Source: a virus | Strand: one strand, 5' to 3' | IMG/VR virus record: IMGVR_UViG_3300042301_003774 | Span: 1-64,000 of that record | DNA: 64,000 nucleotides | Part shown: piece after piece, positions 8,668 to 16,621 of the stretch | Position numbering within the stretch: the stretch's first letter is position 1 | Layout of the letters: each line of letters opens with the position of its first letter | Program-made: the position numbers and the translations under genes | The notes under the pieces: generated by a model | The model's input: the letters and a program-made list of their open reading frames with translations, nothing else | Told to the model about the DNA's origin: nothing | Databases searched by the model: none

Positions 8668-9234
8668 ATGGCAAACGGATCAATATCAGAAAACGACTTA
8701 ATGCGTAAATTAGTAAACGCTAAAAAGGTAATGAATAAAGTAGACGGCGGTGATTACCAAAAAGGTAACATTGACCAAGAAACACTTTTTTCAGACCCAT
8801 CACAATTAATGGAATCAAATTTACCTAAACAACCTAACACAAGACCTGTGGGTGGTAATGTTAATGTAGATAAAATACAAAACTCTAAACTACCAGACGC
8901 TATTAAACAAGCGATGATTAATCATCCTATTGAACAAATGCAATCAATTTCATTAAATGAGACACTTGACATGGATTTTGTTAAAGGTGCTAAGAAATTA
9001 ATGGAAAAAGAAGGTTTAGCTAAAAAACCAGAAACTAAATCATTTTCATCACACTCTATGGATATGAATACTATTGCGGTATTGATTGAAAATACTGTTA
9101 GAAAGGTTATGGATGAAAAGTTAAATCAAATCTTAACAGCACAACAAACTTCAACAATAAATGAAAATTTAGTATTGAAAGTTGGTGATTCAATTTTTAA
9201 AGGAAAAATTACTGGGGTAAATAAAGCTAAATAA
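8668..9234 (+). CDS. Unassigned virion-type protein
   Basis: A 188-residue hydrophilic protein, largely helical by composition. Residues about 125-155 (MDMNTIAVLIENTVRKVMDE) form a predicted amphipathic helix, and the last 25 residues (LVLKVGDSIFKGKITGVNK) look like a small beta hairpin module. No known motif is visible. It ends a run of structural-type genes before a glycosyltransferase. A late-type motif precedes it. Function unknown. Confidence 0.6.
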   Translation: MANGSISENDLMRKLVNAKKVMNKVDGGDYQKGNIDQETLFSDPSQLMESNLPKQPNTRPVGGNVNVDKIQNSKLPDAIKQAMINHPIEQMQSISLNETLDMDFVKGAKKLMEKEGLAKKPETKSFSSHSMDMNTIAVLIENTVRKVMDEKLNQILTAQQTSTINENLVLKVGDSIFKGKITGVNKAK

Positions 9235-9285
9235 GCTTTCCATTTAAATATTTTTTTCTTATTATTTTGACATAATATATTATAT

Positions 9286-10512
9286 ATGTCAAAAATCAAA
9301 CTATTAGCAATTCCTTCCGATAACCATGGTGTTGGTAAGTACAGAATCCTAGATCCCTATAAATTTATCGGTAATCACTTTTCTGATGATGTACACGTAG
9401 ACATTTCATTTAATGTTGAAGATAACGATTCAGTTTTTCTTGACTACGACGTTGTTGTTTTCCACAGCTTTATACATAAACTAAGCGCAGAAAAAAATCT
9501 AGAAAGAATTAGTTGGTTACGAAGTAAGGGAATAAAGGTCATTATGGATATTGATGACTTTTGGAATGTAGATCAACGACACCCAATGTTTGGTCAATTA
9601 AAAGCGAATAAAGTTCCAGAAACAAAAGTTAGCTTCATGCGATCAGTTGACTACATCACATGTACAACAGAATTATTCGCAACAGAAATCAAGAATAAAT
9701 TAGGTGTTAAAAATGTGATTGTTTTCCCAAATGCTATTGATGAAAATGAACCACAATTTAAACCAGAAAAAACTAAATCAGATAGAGTTCGATTTGGTTG
9801 GTTAGGCGGTTCTAGTCACTTACATGACCTTGAATTACTAAAACAAGGTATTGATGGGGTTTTAAATCAATTTAAAGATAAAACACAATTTGTTTTATGC
9901 GGGTTTGATCTTAGGGGTACGGTTAATGAAATTAACAAACAAACAAATGAGGTTAGACAACGACCAGTTAGACCAGAAGAAACTGTTTGGAGTAAATACG
10001 AACAATTTTTTACCTCAAACTACAAGTATATTGATGAGGAATATAAACAATACTTACTAACATATAATCAAACTGATTATCCAAATAGCGATGTGTCATA
10101 TCGTAGAAGATGGACTCAAGAGATAAATAAATACGCGTTTAACTACAATCACTTTGACGTGTCATTGGCCCCATTATATGAATCATATTTTAACGCTTGT
10201 AAATCTGAATTAAAAGTTATTGAGGCTGGATTTCATAAAAAAGCAATCATTTCTAGTGATGTTAAGCCATATAGCACAATCCTAACAACATCGATTAATC
10301 AAGGGGTGTATAACAATAGTGGAAACGCATTATTGGTCGAGCCTAGAAAAAACCATAAGGATTGGACAAAACATATGAAGAGACTTATTGAGTCCCCTAG
10401 TATGATTGAAGATTTGGGTAATAAATTGTACGAAACGGTTAAAGACAAATATTCATTAAAAAATGTTTGTAAGGACAGGGTAGACTTCTTAAAAATATTT
10501 GTTGGTAAATAA
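9286..10512 (+). CDS. GT-B glycosyltransferase (family 4-like)
   Basis: A 408-residue protein with two Rossmann-type halves. The N-terminus LLAIPSDNHGVGKYRILDPY is typical of a sugar-acceptor domain with an early Gly-rich loop. The second half starts near RFGWLGGSSHLHDLELL (about 170), and FDVSLAPLYESYFNACKSELKVIEAGFHKKAIISSD (about 290-325) carries the conserved E-x7-E type nucleotide-sugar site of group 1 glycosyltransferases. It probably transfers a sugar to phage DNA, a virion protein or a host glycan; the substrate cannot be read from sequence. Two further glycosyltransferases follow at 13679 and 14743. Confidence 0.8.
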   Translation: MSKIKLLAIPSDNHGVGKYRILDPYKFIGNHFSDDVHVDISFNVEDNDSVFLDYDVVVFHSFIHKLSAEKNLERISWLRSKGIKVIMDIDDFWNVDQRHPMFGQLKANKVPETKVSFMRSVDYITCTTELFATEIKNKLGVKNVIVFPNAIDENEPQFKPEKTKSDRVRFGWLGGSSHLHDLELLKQGIDGVLNQFKDKTQFVLCGFDLRGTVNEINKQTNEVRQRPVRPEETVWSKYEQFFTSNYKYIDEEYKQYLLTYNQTDYPNSDVSYRRRWTQEINKYAFNYNHFDVSLAPLYESYFNACKSELKVIEAGFHKKAIISSDVKPYSTILTTSINQGVYNNSGNALLVEPRKNHKDWTKHMKRLIESPSMIEDLGNKLYETVKDKYSLKNVCKDRVDFLKIFVGK

Positions 10513-10568
10513 TTTTTGGTTTTTCGAATTTATTTGCGTATATTAGTTTAAACTTAAAACAATTAGAT

Positions 10569-10799
10569 ATGCATTACTTAGTAACAATTGGTTATGAAAC
10601 CGAACAAATGGACAGAAATGGAAGTCCAAGATTGCAAAAATTAAAATACATCCTTGAGGCTGAGACAGTTGAGGAAGCAACTATCGTTGCGGCTAAATAC
10701 CGTTCTGGCGATGTACGAGGGAGTGAAAGTATTTCTGTCGCTAAAATGCAGATTGAGTGCATTATAGATAGAAAAAACACTCCGGAATATTATAAATAA
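10569..10799 (+). CDS. Small unassigned protein
   Basis: A 76-residue protein with a beta-alpha-beta appearance: MHYLVTIGYETEQ, then LKYILEAETVEEATIVAAKY, then a C-terminal strand. The middle resembles small phage proteins that act on or mimic partners, but no family can be named with confidence. It stands between the glycosyltransferase and the HD-like gene with gaps of 56 and three bases. The upstream sequence shares TTATTTGCGTATATTA with the region before the lipoprotein gene at 40345. Confidence 0.55.
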   Translation: MHYLVTIGYETEQMDRNGSPRLQKLKYILEAETVEEATIVAAKYRSGDVRGSESISVAKMQIECIIDRKNTPEYYK

Positions 10800-10802
10800 C
10801 AA

Positions 10803-11369
10803 ATGATATCATTAGATAAGTTAGAAAAAAATAAAAAAAAGTTCCTTGAAACGAACGAACAATATAAAGTTTTTTCTATTGAACTTGGGGATTTTTTGGG
10901 GGATAATTTCTACATTTCCCCCGCGTCCCCAAGTACTGACTTATATGGATGCTATCCGGGTGGACTACTAGATCATTTAATTAAGGTCTGTAAGTACACG
11001 TTATTATTAAATGATATCCTACCAGATAAAATTAGGATACCCAAGGAAAAATTAATTAAAACAGTTTTTTTATCACAAATAGGTAAGGTTTTCATGTTTA
11101 AAGAAAACCCTAGTGAATGGCACAGATTAAATCAAGGCAAACATTATGTTTACGCTCAAGATAATAAGGTGGCATTAAGAGTTGGTGAAAGAAGTGTTTT
11201 TTACGCAGTAACACATGGTGTTTCATTGGATGAAGATGAATACCAGGCAATAATAAATTTAGACAAAGATTCTGAAGACAAAATGGCTAAATGGCATTCG
11301 TCTATCATGGGTCAAATTTTAAAACAAGGTTTTGAATTAGCATTAATCGAAGAAAAATATGGAAAATAA
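10803..11369 (+). CDS. Degenerate HD-domain-like protein
   Basis: A 188-residue helical protein. YGCYPGGLLDHLIKVCKYTL (about 49-68) matches the first helix of HD phosphohydrolases, which carry a metal-binding His in GGLLDH. Where the family usually has the HD pair followed by IGK, this protein has LSQIGKVF (about 90-97), so the HD dyad is replaced by Ser-Gln. A later WHSSIMGQIL segment resembles another HD helix. Loss of the dyad suggests it is not a metal phosphohydrolase or is a divergent one. It overlaps dUTPase by 11 bases, hinting at a nucleotide-related role. Confidence 0.55.
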   Translation: MISLDKLEKNKKKFLETNEQYKVFSIELGDFLGDNFYISPASPSTDLYGCYPGGLLDHLIKVCKYTLLLNDILPDKIRIPKEKLIKTVFLSQIGKVFMFKENPSEWHRLNQGKHYVYAQDNKVALRVGERSVFYAVTHGVSLDEDEYQAIINLDKDSEDKMAKWHSSIMGQILKQGFELALIEEKYGK

Positions 11370-11973
11370 TTTTAACGAAATTTTGAACCAATTAAAACAA
11401 TATGAAAGTCTATTATCTTCCGGTGATGAAAATGAAGATATTGACGAATCGTTAGCAATGGACATAAATAAAACTTTAGAAAGTTTAAATACGGAAATTA
11501 TGTCCGCTCAAGAAAAGGAGTATTCACACATCCCAATTAAATTCATAAATAAATCAACGAACGAAGACCCTAAATTTGCCTATGAAGGTGATAGTGGATT
11601 TGATTTAAGGGCTGATATTGAAGGACCTATAACACTAAAGCCAGGTGAAAGAACACTTATCCCAACAGGATTGTATTTTGAATTAGTTAAAGGTTTAGAA
11701 TTACAGGTTAGACCAAGAAGTGGTTTAGCAATAAAAAACGGCATAACTGTTTTAAATAGTCCTGGTACAGTTGATAGTCATTATCGCGGTGAAGTTAAAA
11801 TACCATTAATTAATTTAGGTCAAGAACCCTTCAACATATCGAAAGGTGATAGGATTGCTCAGGCAGTTATTGCACCAGTTTATGGCGAAGGTAAAATAAA
11901 ATTAAACAAAACTGATAGTATAAACAGTACCGATAGAGGTGAAGGTGGATTTAATTCAAGCGGAATTAAGTAA
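11359..11973 (+). CDS. dut: dUTP diphosphatase with N-terminal extension
   Basis: Hydrolyses dUTP to dUMP and pyrophosphate, keeping uracil out of DNA and feeding dTMP synthesis. All five motifs of trimeric dUTPases are visible: GDSGFDLRAD (motif 1), RPRSGLAIKNGI (2), NSPGTVDSHYRGE with the catalytic Asp (3), GDRIAQAVIAPV (4) and the C-terminal RGEGGFNSSG (5). The 204-residue length exceeds the usual 140-150 because of an acidic, helical extension of about 50 residues at the N-terminus. The gene overlaps the HD-like gene by 11 bases, so the two are probably co-translated. Confidence is high. Confidence 0.93.
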   Translation: MENNFNEILNQLKQYESLLSSGDENEDIDESLAMDINKTLESLNTEIMSAQEKEYSHIPIKFINKSTNEDPKFAYEGDSGFDLRADIEGPITLKPGERTLIPTGLYFELVKGLELQVRPRSGLAIKNGITVLNSPGTVDSHYRGEVKIPLINLGQEPFNISKGDRIAQAVIAPVYGEGKIKLNKTDSINSTDRGEGGFNSSGIK

Positions 11974-12013
11974 TATTTACAATAAATAAACTATTAAATA
12001 AAAATTAAAAATT

Positions 12014-12727
12014 TTGATTAAATCTAAAAGTAAAGCTCCGGTCATCGAAGATAGGAAAACTCCCCATAAACAAAGAATTAGGGAGATTATTAAAAAACCA
12101 AAAGAAAAATTTTTAACAGCTAACCAGGAAAAATATTGGGATATTTTAGGTAATAATCAAATCACTTTATGTTTTGGCCCCGCTGGAGTTGGTAAGTCTT
12201 ATATAGCAATGAAAAGAGCTATTGATTTATTATGGGATGAAGAAAATAAATATGAAAAAATTATCATAGTTAGACCCGCGGTAGAAGCTGAAGAGAAATT
12301 GGGGTCACTACCTGGTGGATTAGAAGAAAAATTGGACCCATATATCTACCCTTCTTATTATTTGTTAAATAAAATAATTGGTAAAGAGGCTAGAGAGCGT
12401 TTAAAAGACGAAGGTTATATTGAAGTAGCCGCTTTAGCTTATATGAGAGGTTGGAATGTTGACAATACAATACTTGTTTTTGAAGAAGCACAAAACGCGT
12501 CTCCAGCTCAAATAAAATTATTATTAACTAGAATTGGATTTAGTTCAAAATTCTTTTTATCTGGAGACTTAGAACAATCTGACAAATTTAAAGATAAAAC
12601 CAAAACAGGTCTTTATGATGCTAAGAAAAGATTAGATGGTGTTAAAGGTATTGGTGTTTTTGAATTTGGTATGGAAGATATTGTAAGAAACCCAATCATC
12701 ACCGAAATTTTGCAGAGATACGAATAA
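12014..12727 (+). CDS. phoH: PhoH-like P-loop ATPase
   Basis: A 237-residue PhoH family ATPase. Walker A is FGPAGVGKSY (about 54-63). VRPAVEAEEKLGSLPG and the EVAALAYMRGW block are family signatures, and ILVFEEAQNASPAQIK is Walker B with the following sensor region; LSGDLEQSDK is the conserved C-terminal loop. PhoH-like proteins are common in large phages; a role in RNA metabolism or phosphate stress has been proposed for the family. A TTG start at 12014 is chosen because the next in-frame Met lies after Walker A. The first 30 residues are basic. Confidence 0.88.
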   Translation: MIKSKSKAPVIEDRKTPHKQRIREIIKKPKEKFLTANQEKYWDILGNNQITLCFGPAGVGKSYIAMKRAIDLLWDEENKYEKIIIVRPAVEAEEKLGSLPGGLEEKLDPYIYPSYYLLNKIIGKEARERLKDEGYIEVAALAYMRGWNVDNTILVFEEAQNASPAQIKLLLTRIGFSSKFFLSGDLEQSDKFKDKTKTGLYDAKKRLDGVKGIGVFEFGMEDIVRNPIITEILQRYE

Positions 12728-12770
12728 TTAGGTATTTACTTTTTTTATTAAAAACCCTATCTTTTGGAAT

Positions 12771-13397
12771 ATGAATATATATATTTCAATCGATGGGGTT
12801 TTACGTAATATTATAAATCGTTTTCATTATCATTATGAAAATGCATATATAGATGTTGACGAAACGGAAGAGGGAGACTCTTTTGAATATAAAGTTATTG
12901 AACCAATAACTAACAATAATTTATCAGACCATTTTATCTTTCAATCGAAAGAACAGCAAGATCACTTTCAATATATTGAATATCCAATGGAGCTTTATGG
13001 ACATTCTCCAGTGAGTTACATTAATGTCAATAATGATCTAAACAAAATTGTTTATCATCATAAAGATCATAAAATTTTTCTAGTAGGTTTGGATGAGTTA
13101 GGTAAATCTAGACCAGCAACACTTTTCTTTTTATCGCGCAATGGTATCATGGTAGATAATATAAAATTTATTAAAAGTGAAGATATTGCTAAAGAATGGG
13201 AAACCGTTGATTTATGGATAAGTGACTCCGAAAAAATCTTACAACTAAAACCTGAAAATAAAGAATTTATATTATTTAGTACAAAGTATAACGAGCACTT
13301 TACTTATGAAAAAATAATAAATAAATTAAGTGATATTGATATTGAAAATAGTCAAATAATAATAAACAACGAAAACAAAAACCTACTAGATGCCTGA
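12771..13397 (+). CDS. HAD-like protein lacking the nucleophile
   Basis: A 208-residue protein with the outline of a small HAD-superfamily phosphatase (5'-nucleotidase type). NIYISIDGVLRN at the N-terminus matches motif I (DxDG[TV]L), but the first Asp, the catalytic nucleophile, is Ser. FFLSRNGIMVDNIKF resembles motif II and following region, and VDLWISDSEKIL resembles motif IV. With the nucleophile missing it is probably not a phosphatase. The last 45 residues are Asn/Ile-rich. It overlaps the next gene by eight bases. The family assignment is inference from spaced motifs. Confidence 0.5.
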   Translation: MNIYISIDGVLRNIINRFHYHYENAYIDVDETEEGDSFEYKVIEPITNNNLSDHFIFQSKEQQDHFQYIEYPMELYGHSPVSYINVNNDLNKIVYHHKDHKIFLVGLDELGKSRPATLFFLSRNGIMVDNIKFIKSEDIAKEWETVDLWISDSEKILQLKPENKEFILFSTKYNEHFTYEKIINKLSDIDIENSQIIINNENKNLLDA

Positions 13398-13677
13398 TTT
13401 TAAAAACAACGAGTATTATATAGATATTGATGGTTATATTGAAAAATGTAGAACCGGAAATACATTAAAGGATGAAGATGATAAAGATGTTATGGAGATT
13501 AACATTTTTAAATATGAATTAATAAAAATGATGATTGAACGTATATTAGATGAATATGATGAAGAGGGTGAAGATGATGTATTGTCTTCATTAAAAGGTA
13601 AAAAAACCTCAACATCATTTAATTTAGCGTTTAATACGTTATATCAGTACGGAATAATAAAAGAAGAAAACGATTAA
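13390..13677 (+). CDS. Small acidic protein of unknown function
   Basis: A 95-residue acidic protein. IDIDGYIEKCRTGN near the start echoes the DxDG-like beginning of the upstream HAD-like protein. A helical stretch follows (YELIKMMIERILDEYDEEGEDD) and a C-terminal helix. It overlaps the previous gene by eight bases and precedes the glycosyltransferase by one base (TAATATG), so it is part of an operon. No family recognised. Confidence 0.55.
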   Translation: MPDFKNNEYYIDIDGYIEKCRTGNTLKDEDDKDVMEINIFKYELIKMMIERILDEYDEEGEDDVLSSLKGKKTSTSFNLAFNTLYQYGIIKEEND

Positions 13678-13678
13678 T

Positions 13679-14746
13679 ATGAGTGAAAAACTAACAACTA
13701 TCGAAAAGTTACAAGACGCGTTATCTAGAATTGAATCAAAAGAAAATGGAATCTATTTTCTTTGTTATGATACTAGAGGTAATGCTAGAGCCGCAGTGAA
13801 ACATATCTATGATATGGCGCTATTTCTAAAACAAGAAGGGTACAACGCAAAAATTCTTGCAGAAGAAAAAACATACCAAGGTGTAACATCTTGGTTAGGT
13901 GATAAATATGATTCAATCCCAGTGGTATCGATTAAAGAAGATCGGGTAGAAATGGGTATTGATGATGTGCTTGTTATCCCAGAACAATATTCTAATGTTT
14001 TAGAACAACTAGCTAACGTTAAATGTACTAAAGTAATGTTAATTCAACAAAAAGAATATATGTATGAAACATTACCAATCGGTAGCAAATTCTTAGACTA
14101 TGGTATTGAAAAAATTATCACAACAACTAACGCAACTAAAAAATATCTTCAAGAGTATTTTCCAGATGCTTTAACTTTTGTTATTCCACCTGTAATCGAA
14201 GATTATTTTTCACCAACTGAAAAGATGGCTAAACCATATATTGCGATTAGCTGTAGAGATAGAATGACGCATAGAAAATTAATCTCAGAATTTTATTTAA
14301 AATATCCACAATTAAGATGGGTAACATTTAGAGATATGGTTCAAATGTCTAATGAAGAATTTTCAGAAGGATTGAAAGAATGTTTTGTTTCGGTTTGGGT
14401 TGATGATGATAGTACATTTGGTACATTCCCATTAGAATCAATGAAATCAGGTGTTCCAGTTATTGGTAAAATTCCTATGACTGAGCCAGATTGGTTAAGT
14501 GAAAATGGTTTCTGGACATATGATGAAAGTAAACTTGTTGAATTACTGGGCACGTATTGTGTTGCTTGGTTAGAGGGGGTTGAAATCAATGAAGACGTTA
14601 AAAATAAAATGAAAGAGACGTTACAACCATATGAAAAAGAAATCACAAAAAATAATGTATTAAATATCTTTGACTCTTTTAATTCAAAAAGAAAAGATTT
14701 AATCAATAAGGGATTAGAAAAATTAAAAACAGAAGAAGCCGTATGA
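13679..14746 (+). CDS. GT-B glycosyltransferase-like protein
   Basis: A 355-residue protein with GT-B layout. GIYFLCYDTRGNARAAVKHIYDMALFL is the N-terminal Rossmann start with an acceptor-site loop. VIPPVIEDYFSP introduces the second domain, and VSVWVDDDSTFGTFPLESMKSGVPVIG (about 240-266) is the conserved nucleotide-sugar site of group 1 enzymes, with Glu in PLESM. It overlaps the next gene by four bases (ATGA), so the two glycosyltransferases are translationally coupled and may act in one pathway. Substrate unknown. Confidence 0.75.
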   Translation: MSEKLTTIEKLQDALSRIESKENGIYFLCYDTRGNARAAVKHIYDMALFLKQEGYNAKILAEEKTYQGVTSWLGDKYDSIPVVSIKEDRVEMGIDDVLVIPEQYSNVLEQLANVKCTKVMLIQQKEYMYETLPIGSKFLDYGIEKIITTTNATKKYLQEYFPDALTFVIPPVIEDYFSPTEKMAKPYIAISCRDRMTHRKLISEFYLKYPQLRWVTFRDMVQMSNEEFSEGLKECFVSVWVDDDSTFGTFPLESMKSGVPVIGKIPMTEPDWLSENGFWTYDESKLVELLGTYCVAWLEGVEINEDVKNKMKETLQPYEKEITKNNVLNIFDSFNSKRKDLINKGLEKLKTEEAV

Positions 14747-15528
14747 AAAAAATAACTGTATTATTGCCGATTCACAAACTTAATGACAATTATGATGATA
14801 TGTTATTAAATGCTGTTGAATCTGTTAAAGAGTTTTATAACGATGTAAAATTACTAATCGTTGCACCAGAAAAATTAAAAAAAGAGTTAACTAAAATTGA
14901 TTTAGGTCAGAAACTAGAAATAAATTATGAGTTTCATAATTCAGAATCTGATTTTTGTTCACAAATTAATGTTGGCGCAAAATCTTGTGACACGGAATGG
15001 TTTTCAATTTTAGAAGTTGATGATGAATATCAAAAAATTTGGTTAAAATCAATTACGCAATACATGAGCGAACAACCAGATGCTGAGGTATTTTTACCAA
15101 TTGTTAAAGATATTAACCCTATGGGTGAATTAACAAATTACACAAACGAATCTGTATGGGCTTATGGATTTTCAGAAAAACAAGGTATCATTGATAATGA
15201 AGTTTTAATGGAATATCAAAACTATCAAATTTCTGGCGGTGTTTATAAAACAAAAACATTTTTAGATAATGGTGGATTAAAAAGTAATATCAAATTAACT
15301 TTTGGTTATGAGTTACTACTTAGGTTAACACATAATGGCGTTAAAGTTGTTGTTGTTCCTAGGATTGGATATAAACACGTTAATTTAAGGGAAGACTCAC
15401 TTTTTTGGGCATATAAGAATGATGAAACAATTAAGCTAAAAGGTAATGAAGCTAAGTTTTGGATTGAAACAGCAAAAAAAGAATTCTTTTTTAACAATAA
15501 ACGCGATGTAATTTATAATGAAGCTTAA
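14743..15528 (+). CDS. GT-A glycosyltransferase (family 2-like)
   Basis: A 261-residue protein starting ITVLLPIHKLNDNYDDML, the usual GT2 nucleotide-binding strand and loop. SQINVGAKSCDTEWFSILEVDDEYQ (about 75-99) carries the acidic motif (VDDE) of GT-A enzymes that binds metal and sugar nucleotide. A later YQISGGVYKTKTFLDNGGL segment and the ELLLRLTHNG segment match acceptor-side helices of the family. It overlaps both neighbours by one to four bases. Likely a partner of the GT-B enzyme at 13679; the acceptor is not evident. Confidence 0.72.
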   Translation: MKKITVLLPIHKLNDNYDDMLLNAVESVKEFYNDVKLLIVAPEKLKKELTKIDLGQKLEINYEFHNSESDFCSQINVGAKSCDTEWFSILEVDDEYQKIWLKSITQYMSEQPDAEVFLPIVKDINPMGELTNYTNESVWAYGFSEKQGIIDNEVLMEYQNYQISGGVYKTKTFLDNGGLKSNIKLTFGYELLLRLTHNGVKVVVVPRIGYKHVNLREDSLFWAYKNDETIKLKGNEAKFWIETAKKEFFFNNKRDVIYNEA

Positions 15529-16226
15529 TGCCAAGACCAAGAACCCAAAAAGTATATTTTGGGGAGGATCAAGAAAAGGCGGTAGTCAACTACTTAGAAA
15601 GTAATGATGAAGCAGAAAGAAATAAGATATTCAACGAATATTTACGTGAACCCCTAGTTATAATGGTCGAATCAATTATTCGACGTTATAAATTATATAG
15701 AAAAGATTTAGAATTTGAAGAAATTCATAACGATACTATGTCTTTTCTAATTACCAAAATTAATAAGTTTGACCACACTAAAAACTACAAAGCCTACTCA
15801 TATTTTGGTACCATTTGTAAAAACTACCTTATGGGGGCCATTCAAAAGGATACTAAGGAACAAAACCGTAGTATTTCATATGAAGACATCTCAGAAGATA
15901 TTGAGAGTAGGGTAGATTTTTCCTATACAATTGATGAAAGTTTCGTTGACTATAGTAATGTTATTATTAAGTTATCCAATAAGTTAGAAGAATTTGTTGA
16001 AAATGAAGATTTAACGGACAATGAAAAAAAATTAGGTTACGCACTTCTAGAGATTTTTAGCAATTTTGAAATGATTTTTCAAATTGGTGATGGTAACAAA
16101 TTCAACAAAAATTTAATTTTACTATCCCTTAGAGAGATGACCTCATTATCAACTAAAGAGATTAGAATCTCATTAAAAAAGTATAAAAATTTATATAATG
16201 GTGTTTTAGTTGGGTTTTTAGATTAA
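15528..16226 (+). CDS. Late-transcription sigma factor, T4 gp55-like
   Basis: A 232-residue sigma-like protein. LEFEEIHNDTMSFLITKINKFD (about 63-84) followed by KAYSYFGTICKNYLMGAIQKD (about 90-110) matches conserved region 2 of T4 gp55, the factor that directs host RNA polymerase to late promoters. A region 4 is not evident, which is normal for gp55. The C-terminus is helical and Lys-rich. It overlaps the glycosyltransferase stop by one base. The recurrent TATTTATA motif before virion genes in this window is the likely target. The assignment relies on motif pattern and phage type. Confidence 0.72.
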   Translation: MPRPRTQKVYFGEDQEKAVVNYLESNDEAERNKIFNEYLREPLVIMVESIIRRYKLYRKDLEFEEIHNDTMSFLITKINKFDHTKNYKAYSYFGTICKNYLMGAIQKDTKEQNRSISYEDISEDIESRVDFSYTIDESFVDYSNVIIKLSNKLEEFVENEDLTDNEKKLGYALLEIFSNFEMIFQIGDGNKFNKNLILLSLREMTSLSTKEIRISLKKYKNLYNGVLVGFLD

Positions 16227-16229
16227 AAA

Positions 16230-16236
16230 TATTTAT
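16230..16236 (+). promoter_or_regulatory. Late-type promoter motif TATTTAT
   Basis: TATTTAT lies four bases before the ATG at 16241. Confidence 0.4.
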
Positions 16237-16240
16237 TAAC

Positions 16241-16621
16241 ATGAGAACACCTAGAAAAAATATAGGATTAGACACCGACTCGGCGTTGGCGCTAATGCAG
16301 GAGATTTATAACGATATCGTTGAACAGAAAAGTACTGCAACGCTTATTATGAAAAAGATGCTTTCATTTATGAAAGAATCTGAAGATATGTCCGTAATAG
16401 GGCCAGTTATTAAAGAACAACAAAAAATACTTAATGAGTGTACTGAGAAAAAACTATCCTTAGTTAAAATTCAAAATACACTTATACAAAAAGGTGCTGG
16501 ATCTGGTGATAAATTCGCGCCAGGAAAAATGTCGTTAACTGATGAAGACAGAGATCTATTAGAAAAATTAATGAATGACGGTGATACACAAGAACCAGAA
16601 GGTGGAAAATACAAATTATAA
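16241..16621 (+). CDS. Small helical protein of unknown function
   Basis: A 126-residue protein, mostly helical: SALALMQEIYNDIVEQK, then ATLIMKKMLSFMKESEDM, then VIKEQQKILNECTEKKLSLV. This could be a small coiled-coil virion or terminase-associated protein; T4 gp16 and gp33 are similarly small, but no specific match is visible. The C-terminus (LTDEDRDLLEKLMNDG) is acidic. Its stop overlaps the start of the next gene by one base. A late-type motif precedes it. Confidence 0.55.
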   Translation: MRTPRKNIGLDTDSALALMQEIYNDIVEQKSTATLIMKKMLSFMKESEDMSVIGPVIKEQQKILNECTEKKLSLVKIQNTLIQKGAGSGDKFAPGKMSLTDEDRDLLEKLMNDGDTQEPEGGKYKL

